DNA of 12,287 bases from positions 1 to 12,287 of the forward strand of contig CAMFHW010000069.1 in NCBI GenBank assembly GCA_945952175.1. The letters run 5' to 3'. This DNA is from an uncultured Phenylobacterium sp. (GTDB lineage: Bacteria; Pseudomonadota; Alphaproteobacteria; Caulobacterales; Caulobacteraceae). Shown piece after piece: positions 1-7,269 of this stretch. The notes under the pieces were generated by a model that saw only the letters and a program-made list of their open reading frames with translations, made no database searches and had not been told where the DNA came from. Each line of letters starts with the position of its first letter. The first letter of the stretch is position 1. The translations under genes were made by a program, and so were the position numbers.

Positions 1-1
1 A

Positions 2-208
2 CTGGCCGCCGCCGACCGCCGCCTGGGTCAGGCCCTGCAGAGCGCCGTCACCTCCGGCGCCTCGCTCGAAGACCTGCGCGCCCAGCAGGACGCCTGGCGC
101 ATCCAGCGCGACGCCGCCGCCCGCACCTCGCGCGCCGCCGTCGTCCGCGCCTACGAGCGCCGCATCGAGGAGCTGAAGACCCGCCCGGCGGCCGAACCGC
201 CGTACTAG
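2..208 (+). CDS. C-terminal fragment of an LprI/DUF1311-like protein
   Basis: Only the last 68 codons are present; the frame is open from the left edge and ends with TAG at 206-208. The visible part is alanine/arginine rich and helical. It contains the segments ADRRLGQAL, DLRAQQDAWRIQRD and AYERRIEELK. This order (a short helix with DRRLxxAL, then LRxxQxxWxxxRD, then a terminal helix with RIxEL) resembles the lysozyme-inhibitor LprI-like/DUF1311 fold, whose members are exported and cysteine containing. No cysteine is visible in this fragment, so the disulfide part, if any, lies outside the window. GC-rich third positions support real coding. The family call is from motif resemblance only; another helical protein remains possible. 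It is followed by a palindrome array that may end its transcript. Confidence 0.55.
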   Translation: MAAADRRLGQALQSAVTSGASLEDLRAQQDAWRIQRDAAARTSRAAVVRAYERRIEELKTRPAAEPPY

Positions 209-223
209 GCCGCATCAAAATCC

Positions 224-254
224 GCTCATCCCGGCGAATGCCGGGACCCAGATC
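224..254 (+). repeat. REP-like palindromic element, copy 1
   Basis: A 31-base element containing the palindromic core CCCGGCGAATGCCGGG, followed by ACCCAGATC. It matches the reverse complement of 370-400 at 28 of 31 positions. The pattern (a CCCGGC..GCCGGG core followed by A-C/T-CCAGATC) is a familiar dispersed intergenic repeat style in Alphaproteobacteria. It lies 15 bases after the stop codon of the preceding partial gene. Confidence 0.75.
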
Positions 255-280
255 CGAAGCCTAGGTGCTGGGAGGATTTG

Positions 281-332
281 AACCACGAAGATCACGAAGG
301 AGGCCGAGCTGACCTTCGTGTGCTTCGTGGTT
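281..332. repeat. Second-family hairpin repeat inside the REP pair
   Basis: The arm AACCACGAAGATCACGAAGG (281-300) is the reverse complement of 313-332 at 18 of 20 positions, with a 12-base loop at 301-312. It belongs to a different sequence family from the flanking REP copies. The CACGAAG motif repeats inside each arm. It would form a long stem in RNA or a cruciform in DNA. No U-tract follows it on either strand, so it is not a textbook intrinsic terminator. Confidence 0.75.
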
Positions 333-369
333 GAGCAGAGCGGCCTTCGGCCGGGCCGCCACGCCCTAC

Positions 370-400
370 GATCTGGATCCCGGCAGTCGCCGGGACGAGC
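370..400 (-). repeat. REP-like palindromic element, copy 2 (inverted)
   Basis: Inverted copy of 224-254, differing at three positions, with core CCCGGCGACTGCCGGG on the minus strand. It begins four bases beyond the stop codon of the RodZ-like gene (TAG at 407-405), so it is at the 3' end of that transcript and could protect or terminate it. The two copies face each other around the 281-332 hairpin, a BIME-like arrangement. Confidence 0.75.
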
Positions 401-404
401 GGTC

Positions 405-1523
405 CTACTGCTGGGCCGTCGGCGCGGCGGGCTTCACCGCAGGCGCGGTGGTCGCTGCGATGGGCTTCGCAGGGGCCGTGCTTCCAGCCGCCGCGGTCGC
501 CGTCGGAGCCGTCGTACCGGCCGCCGGGATGAACTTGGCCACCACCTGGCGGCCGACCGGCAGCACGCCCTTGCTCTGGCCGTCGACGAACACCTGCACC
601 GCGTCGGCCTCGGTGACCTCGACGCTCACGCCCTTCAGCATCGGGGCGCGATAGGCCTCGCCGGAGGCGAGCTGGCGGGCGAAGAAGGGCTGGCCGTCGG
701 CGCCGCGCACGATCAGCGAGGTCGATTTGCGCGCCTGCAGGATCACCGGGCTCTGGCCGGCCGGCGCGCCATAGACCTGTCCGGCGGGGGTGAAGGTCTG
801 GGGCAGCGGCGGCTTGTTCGGGTCCGCGCCCTTGCCGGCCGCGGCGGCCTTGGCCAGGGCGAGCGCGTGGGCGCTGTCCGAGGCCCCGTTGGCGATGCCG
901 GTGGTCGCGGCTTCCAGGCCGGGGGTCTCGTAAGGCGGCGGAATGGTTGATTCCACGGGGGCGGGCAGGGGCTCGCCCAGGCTCACCGGACCATGGCGGG
1001 TCGGGGCCGGCTGCAGCGCCGCCTGGGGCGCGGTCGGCGGCGGCGGGGCCTGGTCCTTCATCGCCCGCTGCGCGACGTTCCACAGCACGATGGCCGCCAC
1101 GACCAGCAGCGCGGCCACGAACATCACGAACATCCGCGGGTCGCGGTCGTTGGTCACGCCCACCGGGGCGCGCAGGCTGTCGTCCGGCACCGGCTCGTCG
1201 GCCCGGAACCGCTCCACCGCCGCCTCGCCGTCCAGGCCCAGCGCCGCCGCATAGGCGCGCACATAGCCGATGGTGAACGGCCGCGACGGCAGCTCCTCCA
1301 GCCGCATCTCCTCGATGGCCGCCAGATAGGACCTTTTGATCCGTGTGCGGTCGGCCAGTTCTTCCAGGGACAGTCGGCGGAATTCGCGCACCGCTTTCAG
1401 TGCAGCGCCAATATCCGGACCGATGTGCAGGTCGGGGGTCGCAGATTCGCGAGGGGCCGATCCAGGACGATCCCAGTCCTTCGGCAAATGGAGATTTGCG
1501 CTCCCGCTCGTATCCAGCGGCAT
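405..1523 (-). CDS. rodZ: RodZ-like protein: HTH, transmembrane helix, DUF4115
   Basis: The protein has a RodZ architecture. An Xre/HTH_25 helix-turn-helix lies at about residues 35-105 (with SLEELADRTRIK and RPFTIGYVRAYA). One transmembrane helix follows near 131-150 (MFVMFVAALLVVAAIVLW). Next come a proline/alanine-rich periplasmic linker and a beta-rich DUF4115 domain near 259-332 (SLIVRGADGQPFFARQL, VQVFVDGQSKGVLPVG). The last 40 residues are Ala/Pro/Thr rich. RodZ couples cytoplasmic MreB to the wall elongation machinery. The frame is open up to an ATG at 1586. I prefer the ATG at 1523 (372 aa) because the extra 21 codons use rare codons (AGA, CGA, TTT) and lack a ribosome site, while a purine run precedes 1523. 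It is co-oriented with ptsP 238 bases upstream, so it may have its own promoter. It could instead be a paralogue with a regulatory role; no second RodZ is visible for comparison. Confidence 0.85.
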   Translation of the reverse strand: MPLDTSGSANLHLPKDWDRPGSAPRESATPDLHIGPDIGAALKAVREFRRLSLEELADRTRIKRSYLAAIEEMRLEELPSRPFTIGYVRAYAAALGLDGEAAVERFRADEPVPDDSLRAPVGVTNDRDPRMFVMFVAALLVVAAIVLWNVAQRAMKDQAPPPPTAPQAALQPAPTRHGPVSLGEPLPAPVESTIPPPYETPGLEAATTGIANGASDSAHALALAKAAAAGKGADPNKPPLPQTFTPAGQVYGAPAGQSPVILQARKSTSLIVRGADGQPFFARQLASGEAYRAPMLKGVSVEVTEADAVQVFVDGQSKGVLPVGRQVVAKFIPAAGTTAPTATAAAGSTAPAKPIAATTAPAVKPAAPTAQQ

Positions 1524-1760
1524 GGCGAACTCGCCCCCAACCAATCTGCGCGACTCGCGCTTGCGACCGCGCTGAAAACCTCGCATTCGACGAGGTCAGT
1601 ACAGTTGGGTAAATATCACGCTAAGATATGGAAACCAATGCGCTATTTCGCCGCCGGGGCGTGACGGAACCGTGTCGGCGCACAATCCACAGGCGAATCT
1701 GCGGTTCCAACAAATCTTAACAAGCTGAGCCTTGAGGTCCTGGATGACGGAAGGGGCGCG

Positions 1761-4025
1761 TCAGACGGCGACGTAGAGCTTCCGCGCCAGGGTCTCGATC
1801 TCGTTGCGCACGGTGCCGGCGGCCGACTTGATCAGGGCCGAGACGCCGCGCCGGGCGGCCTCGCGGTCGCAGGACAGCACCATCTGCTTCACCGGCCCGA
1901 TCCCGGCCGGCGGCATGGAAAGCCCCTCGAAGCCCAGGGCCACCAGGGCGAAGGCCTCCAGCGGCCGCCCCGCCATCTCGCCGCACACCGAGACCGGCGT
2001 GCCCGTCTCGGCGCAGCCGCGCTGGATCGTCTCCAGCGCCCGCAGCATCGGCGGCGATAGGAAGTCGTAGCGGTCCGACACCCGCGGATTCCCCCGGTCG
2101 GCGGCGAACAGGTATTGGGTCAGGTCGTTGGTCCCGACGCTGACGAAGTCGGTCATCGGCAGGAGCGCGTCCAGGTGCCAGATCACCGAGGGCGCCTCGA
2201 TCATCGCGCCGACGTCCAGGCGCGACGGCGCCGGGCGGCCCCGCCGCTGGGCCCAGGCGATCTCGGTGTCGACCATGGCGCGGCCGGCGCGGAACTCGTC
2301 CACATTGGCCACCAGCGGGAACATGATCTTCAGCGGCCGCCCGCGCGAGGCGTTGATCAGGGCGCGGATCTGCATGCGCAGCAGGGCCGGGCGGTCCAGG
2401 CCCATGCGGATGGCGCGCCAGCCGAGCGCCGGATTGTCCTCCCGCTCGGCCTCCAGATAGGGCAGCACCTTGTCGCCGCCGAGGTCGAGGGTGCGGAACG
2501 TCACCGGAAGGTCGCCCGCTGCGTCCATCACCCGGCCATAGAGCGCCGCCTGGGCGTCCAGCCTCGGCATCTCCTCGGCCACCATGAACTGGAACTCGGT
2601 GCGGAACAGGCCGATGCCTTCCGCCCCGGTCTCGCCCAGGATGTCGAGGTCGACGTCCAGGCCGGCGTTCATCATCAGGTTGATCTTGCCGCCGTCGCGG
2701 GTGAAGGCGGGGGTGTCGCGCAGCTTGGCGAACTCGGCCCGCCGTTGCAGGCGGACCTCCAGGCGAGCCTGCAGCGCCTTCACCACGTCGACACGGGGCC
2801 GCAGATAGGCCTCGCCCGTCTCGGCGTCGACGATCACCGGGTCGCCCTCGGAGACCTTGTCGCGCAGCCCCTGCAGGCGGCCCACGCAGGGAATGTCGAG
2901 CGCGCGGGCCACGATCGCCGCGTGGCTGGCCTGCGAGCCTTCCTCCAGCAACAGGCCCTTCAGCTTGGTGCGGTCGTATTCCAGCAGGTCGGCGGGGCCG
3001 AGATTGCGCGCGATCAGGATCGCGTTGTCCGGCAGGTCGCGGGCGGCGTTGCCGTCGCCGGACAGGTGGCGCAGCAGCCGGTCGGCCAGGTCCTCGAAGT
3101 CGTGCAGCCGCTCGCGCAGATAGGGGTCGCGCGCCTGGCCCAGGCGGGCGCGGTGCTCCGAGCGCACCCGCTCCACCGCCGCCTCGGCGGTCAGGCCGTT
3201 GCGCACTGCGTCCTCGAGATTGCGGTTCCAACCCCGGTCGTGGGCGAACATCTTGTAGGTCTCGAGCACCTCGTAGGAGGCCTCGACGAGGCCGTGCTGG
3301 CCTTCCAGCATGTGGTCGATCTGGGCCTGAAGGCCGCTGATCGCCGTCTTCAGCCGCGCGTCCTCGGCCATCACGTCCTCGGCCAGCAGCTGGCTGGGCG
3401 CCACCGGCGGCTCGTGCAGCACCGCCACGCCCAGCGCCAGGCCGTCGGCGAACCGCGCGCCCTTCACCCGCTCCGGCTTCTGCGGCACAAGGTCGATGTT
3501 CTTCAGCGGACCTTCGGAGGCGAGCTCGCCGCCGGCCACCATCTCGGCCAGCACCATGGCGACGATCTGCAGGTCCTCGACCTCGTCGTCGGAATAGACC
3601 CGCGTCGTGCGGTTGTGCGCCACCGGCACCCCGGTGGCGCGTCCGCCGCGCAGCAGGGGCACGCCCATGAGGGCGTGGAACGGGTCTTCGACGGTCTCGG
3701 GGCGATAGGAGAAGGCCGGGTGGTTGGGGGCGTCCGACAGGTTCAGCGGCCGGCCCTGGCGCATGATCTCGCCGACCAGGCCCTCGCCCGGCTTCATCCG
3801 GGTGACGTGCACGGCGCCGGGGTCCAGGCCCTCGGTGGCGAACAGCTCCATGTCGCCGGCCGCCCTGCGCATATAGAGCGAGCACACCTCGGCGACCATC
3901 GAGCGGGCGATGATGCGCACGACCATGTCCAGGCGCGCCTGGGCCGGCCCGCCCGAGGCCAAGGCCTCGCGGATCTGCCGCAGTAGGCTCCGCTGACCGC
4001 GGATGCCCGCCCCTGGGGATGGCAT
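1761..4025 (-). CDS. ptsP: PtsP, phosphoenolpyruvate-protein phosphotransferase EI-Ntr
   Basis: Enzyme I of the nitrogen phosphotransferase system: it autophosphorylates from PEP and passes phosphate to NPr/HPr and then EIIA-Ntr. It has 754 residues, close to E. coli PtsP. Domains in order: GAF sensor (about 10-165, including HNRTTRVYSDDEVEDLQ), helical HPr-binding region (about 190-340), the swivelling phosphohistidine domain with SQASHAAIVARALDIPCVG (active His368), and a PEP-binding barrel with GLFRTEFQFM, FRTLDLGGDK, GTNDLTQYLFAADRG (from about 631) and catalytic Cys681 in VSVCGEMAG. All key residues are present. The start is the ATG at 4025, with a GGAGAGGAGA tract upstream; an in-frame ATG at 4082 has no such site. 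In Caulobacter, glutamine binding to this GAF domain inhibits the enzyme and so tunes (p)ppGpp (established for the family; inferred here). It is downstream of, and co-oriented with, a metallophosphoesterase gene. Confidence 0.96.
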   Translation of the reverse strand: MPSPGAGIRGQRSLLRQIREALASGGPAQARLDMVVRIIARSMVAEVCSLYMRRAAGDMELFATEGLDPGAVHVTRMKPGEGLVGEIMRQGRPLNLSDAPNHPAFSYRPETVEDPFHALMGVPLLRGGRATGVPVAHNRTTRVYSDDEVEDLQIVAMVLAEMVAGGELASEGPLKNIDLVPQKPERVKGARFADGLALGVAVLHEPPVAPSQLLAEDVMAEDARLKTAISGLQAQIDHMLEGQHGLVEASYEVLETYKMFAHDRGWNRNLEDAVRNGLTAEAAVERVRSEHRARLGQARDPYLRERLHDFEDLADRLLRHLSGDGNAARDLPDNAILIARNLGPADLLEYDRTKLKGLLLEEGSQASHAAIVARALDIPCVGRLQGLRDKVSEGDPVIVDAETGEAYLRPRVDVVKALQARLEVRLQRRAEFAKLRDTPAFTRDGGKINLMMNAGLDVDLDILGETGAEGIGLFRTEFQFMVAEEMPRLDAQAALYGRVMDAAGDLPVTFRTLDLGGDKVLPYLEAEREDNPALGWRAIRMGLDRPALLRMQIRALINASRGRPLKIMFPLVANVDEFRAGRAMVDTEIAWAQRRGRPAPSRLDVGAMIEAPSVIWHLDALLPMTDFVSVGTNDLTQYLFAADRGNPRVSDRYDFLSPPMLRALETIQRGCAETGTPVSVCGEMAGRPLEAFALVALGFEGLSMPPAGIGPVKQMVLSCDREAARRGVSALIKSAAGTVRNEIETLARKLYVAV

Positions 4026-4050
4026 CAAGGCGCCCGTCTCCTCTCCCGTG

Positions 4051-4073
4051 CGCCGGCGCAAACTCCGCCGGCG
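4051..4073 (-). other. Hairpin in the ptsP leader
   Basis: An 8-base inverted repeat (CGCCGGCG at 4051-4058 against CGCCGGCG at 4066-4073, 7-base loop) lies 26-48 bases upstream of the ptsP start and just before its purine-rich ribosome site. It could be a 5' UTR stem or the remnant of an attenuator for readthrough from the phosphoesterase gene. The rest of 4026-4181 shows only a weak promoter-like GCTAGAC on the minus strand near 4089-4095. Confidence 0.35.
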
Positions 4074-4181
4074 GTGTCCCAAGGGCAGCGTCTAGCAGTT
4101 TTGATCGTCGGAACGGAGACGGAAATGCGTCGCGGTCGAACGCAGATGGTTACGAGCGCAACAGTTCGTGAGGTCGGACGC

Positions 4182-5207
4182 CTAGGGTTTGGGCGCCGGG
4201 CAGGGCGGGGGCCCGTGCTCCAGGCACAGCTTGTCGCCGCCGGCCGGCAGGTGGCCGGTCTTGTCCAGCACACCGCTCAGCTTCAGGTTGGCGATCTGCG
4301 GGCCGCCCTTGGTCATGGTCACCCACAGCATGTGGTCCATGGCGCCCTCCGAGCCGTCGAAGGCCCGCTCGCCGCCCGTCGTGCCCAGCATGATGTGGTC
4401 GCGCCCGTTCCGCTCCGCGTACGAATAGCGGTGCAGGTGGCCGTTCAGCAGGGTGTAGGGCCGGCCCTTCAGGGCCGCCTCGATCCGTCCCAGCCCCTGG
4501 TCGCCGTCCCGGCGGTAGACCGGCTTGTGCATCAGGAGGAACGTCCAGCGCACTTTGGGATGGCTGGCGATCGCCTTCTCGAAATAGGCGCTCTGGGCCG
4601 GGCCGATGGCGCCGACCTGGCTCTCGATGCGGCGGGGATAGGGCAGGGCGGCCGCGGCCTTGGGATCCTTGGTCCGCAGGGCCAGGTAGTCGGCGCGCTG
4701 CCTGTAGAGCTCCTGCATGGTCGCGGCCGGATAGTCCTCCGTGTCCAGCAGCAGGAACAGCACGTTCTTGTAGATGAACCAGGAATAGCGCGGCCCGTAG
4801 CGCGCCTCCCAGACCTTGCGCTGGGTCAGGTTGGTCATGTCGTGATTGCCGGGCACGTGGAAGAAGGGCGCCGGGGTCTGGGCCAGCCGCGCGTCGAACG
4901 CGTCCCACTCCTTGTTCAGCAGGGCCTCGTCCTCGCTGCCGCCCTCGATCATGTCGCCGATGGTCAGGATCATGGTCGGCCGCAGCAGGGCGAGCTGCGC
5001 CGCCGCCACCTCGAACACGCCGGGCCGGTAGCCGGACTCCAGATCGCTCACCACGGCGAACGAGAACTTGTCCGGCGCGTCGTCGAAGCGGGCGTGGGTC
5101 CAGGGGTGCGGGCCCTTGGCGACGGGCGTCTCGAACGCCGGCTTCGGCCCCGCCCCGCCGGCCAGCAGCGCGCAGGCCAGAGCCAATCCGATCCCGATCC
5201 GCCGCAT
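4182..5207 (-). CDS. Secreted calcineurin-like metallophosphoesterase
   Basis: A 341-residue exported protein. The start at 5207 is set by a GGGAGG ribosome site (5213-5218) five bases upstream; an in-frame ATG at 5231 would place charged residues before the signal. A signal peptide covers about residues 1-20 (MRRIGIGLALACALLAGGAG). Metallophosphoesterase motifs are in order: SDLES (Asp55), GDMIEGG (Asp85), GNHD (121-123), MHKPVY (His227) and GHLH (256-259). The first motif is normally DxH; here the histidine position is Glu. The mix of GNHD and GHLH supports a dinuclear metal site cleaving a phosphoester outside the cytoplasm; the substrate cannot be told. The C-terminus is proline and cysteine rich. 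It follows the HxlR gene by 52 bases in the same direction, so the two may be cotranscribed. Confidence 0.9.
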   Translation of the reverse strand: MRRIGIGLALACALLAGGAGPKPAFETPVAKGPHPWTHARFDDAPDKFSFAVVSDLESGYRPGVFEVAAAQLALLRPTMILTIGDMIEGGSEDEALLNKEWDAFDARLAQTPAPFFHVPGNHDMTNLTQRKVWEARYGPRYSWFIYKNVLFLLLDTEDYPAATMQELYRQRADYLALRTKDPKAAAALPYPRRIESQVGAIGPAQSAYFEKAIASHPKVRWTFLLMHKPVYRRDGDQGLGRIEAALKGRPYTLLNGHLHRYSYAERNGRDHIMLGTTGGERAFDGSEGAMDHMLWVTMTKGGPQIANLKLSGVLDKTGHLPAGGDKLCLEHGPPPCPAPKP

Positions 5208-5247
5208 CGCGTCCTCCCGCCCTTGTTGCAAGGGAGTTAGGCCCCTG

Positions 5248-5261
5248 GATCGGCGCCGATC
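5248..5261. repeat. Perfect 14-bp palindrome at the HxlR stop
   Basis: GATCGGCGCCGATC reads the same on both strands and overlaps the TGA of the HxlR gene (5262-5260). It lies 40 bases upstream of the metallophosphoesterase start. It may be a dimeric operator or a short RNA stem; chance is possible in GC-rich DNA. Confidence 0.4.
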
Positions 5262-5757
5262 AAGCCGCCGCGTTCTTCGCCACCACCGCCAGGAAGGCCT
5301 CCTGCAGCGCCTGGCGCACGGAAGGCCCCTTCATCGGGGCGCCCAGGTGCAGGCTGCGCAGCTCGTCCATGAAGGCCTCCCACATCGGCGGGCCGCCTTC
5401 CTCCAGCAGCTGGGCGCGGATCGACAGCTCCTCCGTCACCGGCCGCCAGCGCCGGCCCCAGGCCCCCATCTGGGCGAACAGCGGCACCAGGTCGATTCCC
5501 GCCTCGGTCAGGCTGTAGATGGCCTTCTGCTTGTGGGTCGGGTCGTCGGCGCGGGTGATCATCCCGGCCGCCATCAGCCGCTTCAGCCGGTCGGCCAGGA
5601 TGTTCGAGGCGATGCCCTCTTCCGATTGGGACAGCAGCTCCCGGAAGTGCCGACGGTCGCCGAACATCATGTCGCGCAGGACCAGCAGGCTCCAGCGATC
5701 CCCCAGCACCTCCAGGGTCAGGTTGATCGGACAGCCGGATCGATGCTCATCGCTCAA
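5260..5757 (-). CDS. HxlR-family winged-helix transcription regulator
   Basis: A 165-residue HxlR regulator. The winged helix spans about residues 8-105, with the family signatures GCPINLTLEVLGDRWSLLVLRD, HFRELL, EGIASNILADRLKRL and YSLTEAG. It keeps the conserved N-terminal cysteine (Cys9), which is the only cysteine in the protein; in some HxlR members this residue senses thiol or electrophile stress. The C-terminal extension past 105 is helical and has no known domain. The start is TTG: no ATG or GTG exists in frame before the upstream TGA, and GGAG sits 8 bases before the TTG. A sigma-70-like promoter lies just upstream, giving a short 5' UTR. It probably regulates itself and perhaps the downstream phosphoesterase; the inducer is unknown. 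Confidence 0.92.
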   Translation of the reverse strand: MSDEHRSGCPINLTLEVLGDRWSLLVLRDMMFGDRRHFRELLSQSEEGIASNILADRLKRLMAAGMITRADDPTHKQKAIYSLTEAGIDLVPLFAQMGAWGRRWRPVTEELSIRAQLLEEGGPPMWEAFMDELRSLHLGAPMKGPSVRQALQEAFLAVVAKNAAA

Positions 5758-5765
5758 GTCGGGGT

Positions 5766-5769
5766 CTCC
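5766..5769 (-). promoter_or_regulatory. Ribosome binding site deciding a TTG start
   Basis: GGAG on the minus strand, 8 bases from the TTG codon at 5757. It supports the unusual start, since the reading frame offers no ATG or GTG between the upstream stop codon and this TTG. Confidence 0.6.
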
Positions 5770-5784
5770 AGGAAAACCAGTTGC

Positions 5785-5813
5785 ATTATCTCATCGGTCG
5801 ACGGCGCCGACAA
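5785..5813 (-). promoter_or_regulatory. Predicted sigma-70 promoter of the HxlR gene
   Basis: On the minus strand, TTGTCG (5813-5808) and GATAAT (5790-5785) are separated by exactly 17 bases. The -10 matches TATAAT at five of six positions. The expected transcript start is about 20 bases before the TTG codon. The element is bracketed by a 7-bp inverted repeat, CCAGTTG (5777-5783) and CAACTGG (5811-5817), whose right arm overlaps the -35 and whose left arm lies near the transcript start. That is a plausible place for autoregulation. Confidence 0.55.
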
Positions 5814-5829
5814 CTGGCTGCCGAAGGCG

Positions 5830-7206
5830 CTAGACCACCACCCGCTCCGGCGGACCGGCCAGCAGGTCGGCCACCACCCCCAGCGCCTGCTCCAGCACCG
5901 CGCGCTTCGAGGCGCCGCCCAGCGAGATCCTCACCCCGTCGGGTCGATCCGGCCCGCCCGCGAAGGCGTCCGCCGCCACCAGCGACAGGCCCCGCCGCTG
6001 GGCCGCCAGCATCAGCGCCTCCGCCGGCCGCTGGGCGGGCAGGTCCAGCCACACGTGCAGGCCGTCGGCCCCGCCCCGGGCGTCCGGCAGCAGGCGTCCG
6101 GCGATCTCGCGCCGGGCGCGGGCCTCCCGGCGCACCGCGGCCAGCAGGGCCTCGGCCGTCCCCTCGCGGATCCAGCGCGCGGAGACCGCGCTCATCAGCG
6201 GCGCGGCCATCAGCGATCCGGCGCGCAAGGTCTCCGCGACGGCCTCGCCCATGCCCTCGGGCGCGGCCAGGAAGGCGATGCGCAAGCCCGGCGAGATCGC
6301 CTTGGACAGGGTCGCCACGTGGAAGGTGCGTTCCGGGGCGATCGCCGCCAGGGCCGGCGGCGGCGCGTCCAGCAGCCGGCTGTAGGGATCGTCCTCGACG
6401 ATCCAGGCCCCCGCCCGCCGCGCGGCCTCGCAGACGGCCCGCCGCCTCGCCTCGCCCATGGTCGTCGCCGTCGGGTTCTGCAGGGTCGGGATCAGGTAGA
6501 TGGCCGCCGGTCGCTCCGCCGCGCACAGCCTGGCCAGGGCCTCGGGCTCGAAACCCTCGCCGTCGACGGGGCAGGGGACCAGCCTCAGCCTCTGGGCGCG
6601 GGCGATGGCGATCATGCCGGGATAGGTCAGCGGCTCGCAGATCACCGCCTGCCCCGGCTTCGCCACCGCCGCCATCACCGCCGACAGTCCCGCCTGGGCG
6701 CCCGCGCAGACCATCAGCCGCTCGGGCGCGATCCCGCCCAGCACCGGCGCGAGCCAGGCGGCCGCGGCCACCTTCTGGCCCAGCGTTCCGGCGCCCGGAT
6801 GATAGGCCATCAGCGTCGCCGCGTCGGTCCGCTCCAGCACCTCGGCGGTGGTCGCCTTGAGCAGGCCGGCCAGCGACAGGCCGAGCGGCGGCGGGGGCAG
6901 GTTCATCGACAGGTCGATCCGCCCGGCCTCGTCCTCGTCGGCCTGGGACCGCACGAAGGTGCCGCGCCCCACCGTCCCCTCCACCAGGCCCCGGCCGCGC
7001 GCCGCGCCATAGGCCCGCGTCACGGTGGTGAAGTCGACGCCCAGCCGCTCGGCCACCGTCCGCTGCGGCGGCAGTTGGTCGCCCGGCTGCAGTTCGCCCT
7101 CGCGGATCGCCGCCTCCAGCGCCTCGACCAGCGCCAGGTAGATCGGTCCCGTGCCGCGCCTCACGCGGCCGAGCCAAGCCTCCGCAGCCCTTGCATTTCC
7201 GCTCAT
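5830..7206 (-). CDS. MocR-type regulator: GntR winged helix fused to PLP aminotransferase fold
   Basis: A 458-residue two-domain regulator. A GntR winged helix occupies about residues 18-88 (PIYLALVEALEAAI, GDQLPPQRTVAERLGVDFTT, GRGTFVRS). A fold-type I aminotransferase domain follows (about 115-450). Cofactor residues are intact: Asn244 in TLQNPTA, Asp272/Tyr275 in EDDPYSRL, the Schiff-base Lys302 and Arg309 in SKAISPGLR, and Arg426 in GVRISLG. The protein therefore probably binds PLP and an amino-acid-like ligand and controls transcription. The EDDPY motif is unlike the EDDYDSE of classical PdxR/GabR, so I give no symbol. The start at 7206 is preferred; the frame runs open to 7665, but that part overlaps the DUF983 gene and is not protein-like. 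Operator-like repeats sit directly upstream in the divergent region. A PLP aminotransferase with catalytic activity is the less likely alternative. Confidence 0.92.
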   Translation of the reverse strand: MSGNARAAEAWLGRVRRGTGPIYLALVEALEAAIREGELQPGDQLPPQRTVAERLGVDFTTVTRAYGAARGRGLVEGTVGRGTFVRSQADEDEAGRIDLSMNLPPPPLGLSLAGLLKATTAEVLERTDAATLMAYHPGAGTLGQKVAAAAWLAPVLGGIAPERLMVCAGAQAGLSAVMAAVAKPGQAVICEPLTYPGMIAIARAQRLRLVPCPVDGEGFEPEALARLCAAERPAAIYLIPTLQNPTATTMGEARRRAVCEAARRAGAWIVEDDPYSRLLDAPPPALAAIAPERTFHVATLSKAISPGLRIAFLAAPEGMGEAVAETLRAGSLMAAPLMSAVSARWIREGTAEALLAAVRREARARREIAGRLLPDARGGADGLHVWLDLPAQRPAEALMLAAQRRGLSLVAADAFAGGPDRPDGVRISLGGASKRAVLEQALGVVADLLAGPPERVVV

Positions 7207-7210
7207 GATG

Positions 7211-7255
7211 CATACAATATACTCAGATTGTATGCAGTCAAACCCATATTGTATG
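7211..7255. promoter_or_regulatory. Divergent operator: three copies of ATTGTATG
   Basis: In the 63-bp gap between the MocR and DUF983 genes, CATACAAT (7211-7218) is followed by ATTGTATG at 7227-7234 and again at 7248-7255. The last two are direct repeats 21 bp apart, two helical turns; the first two form an inverted pair. The stretch is conspicuously AT-rich for this genome. TTGACT at 7241-7236 (minus) is a good -35 for the MocR gene but lies between the sites. MocR proteins commonly bind such repeated half-sites next to their own gene, so autoregulation and control of the DUF983 gene are inferred. Confidence 0.65.
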
Positions 7256-7269
7256 GAAGGCGCATCCCG

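Noticed and set aside
1524..1760. Promoter or terminator between ptsP and the RodZ-like gene
   Set aside because: Only weak matches (for example TTGGTT and TATTTA with 17-base spacing on the minus strand) and a 7-bp inverted repeat with a long loop were seen; these are not strong enough to annotate.
2115..3986. Very long open frame on the plus strand opposite ptsP, and similar long antisense frames opposite other genes
   Set aside because: They are by-products of high GC and codon bias; the composition is Arg/Pro/His rich, with no domains, while the opposite strand encodes well-conserved families.
4026..4082. Upstream ATG of ptsP at 4082
   Set aside because: The 19 extra residues are Arg-rich and unlike the family N-terminus; the purine-rich ribosome site serves the ATG at 4025.
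4025..4273. Small minus-strand frame between the phosphoesterase and ptsP genes
   Set aside because: It overlaps the phosphoesterase 3' end in another frame and has no recognisable features.
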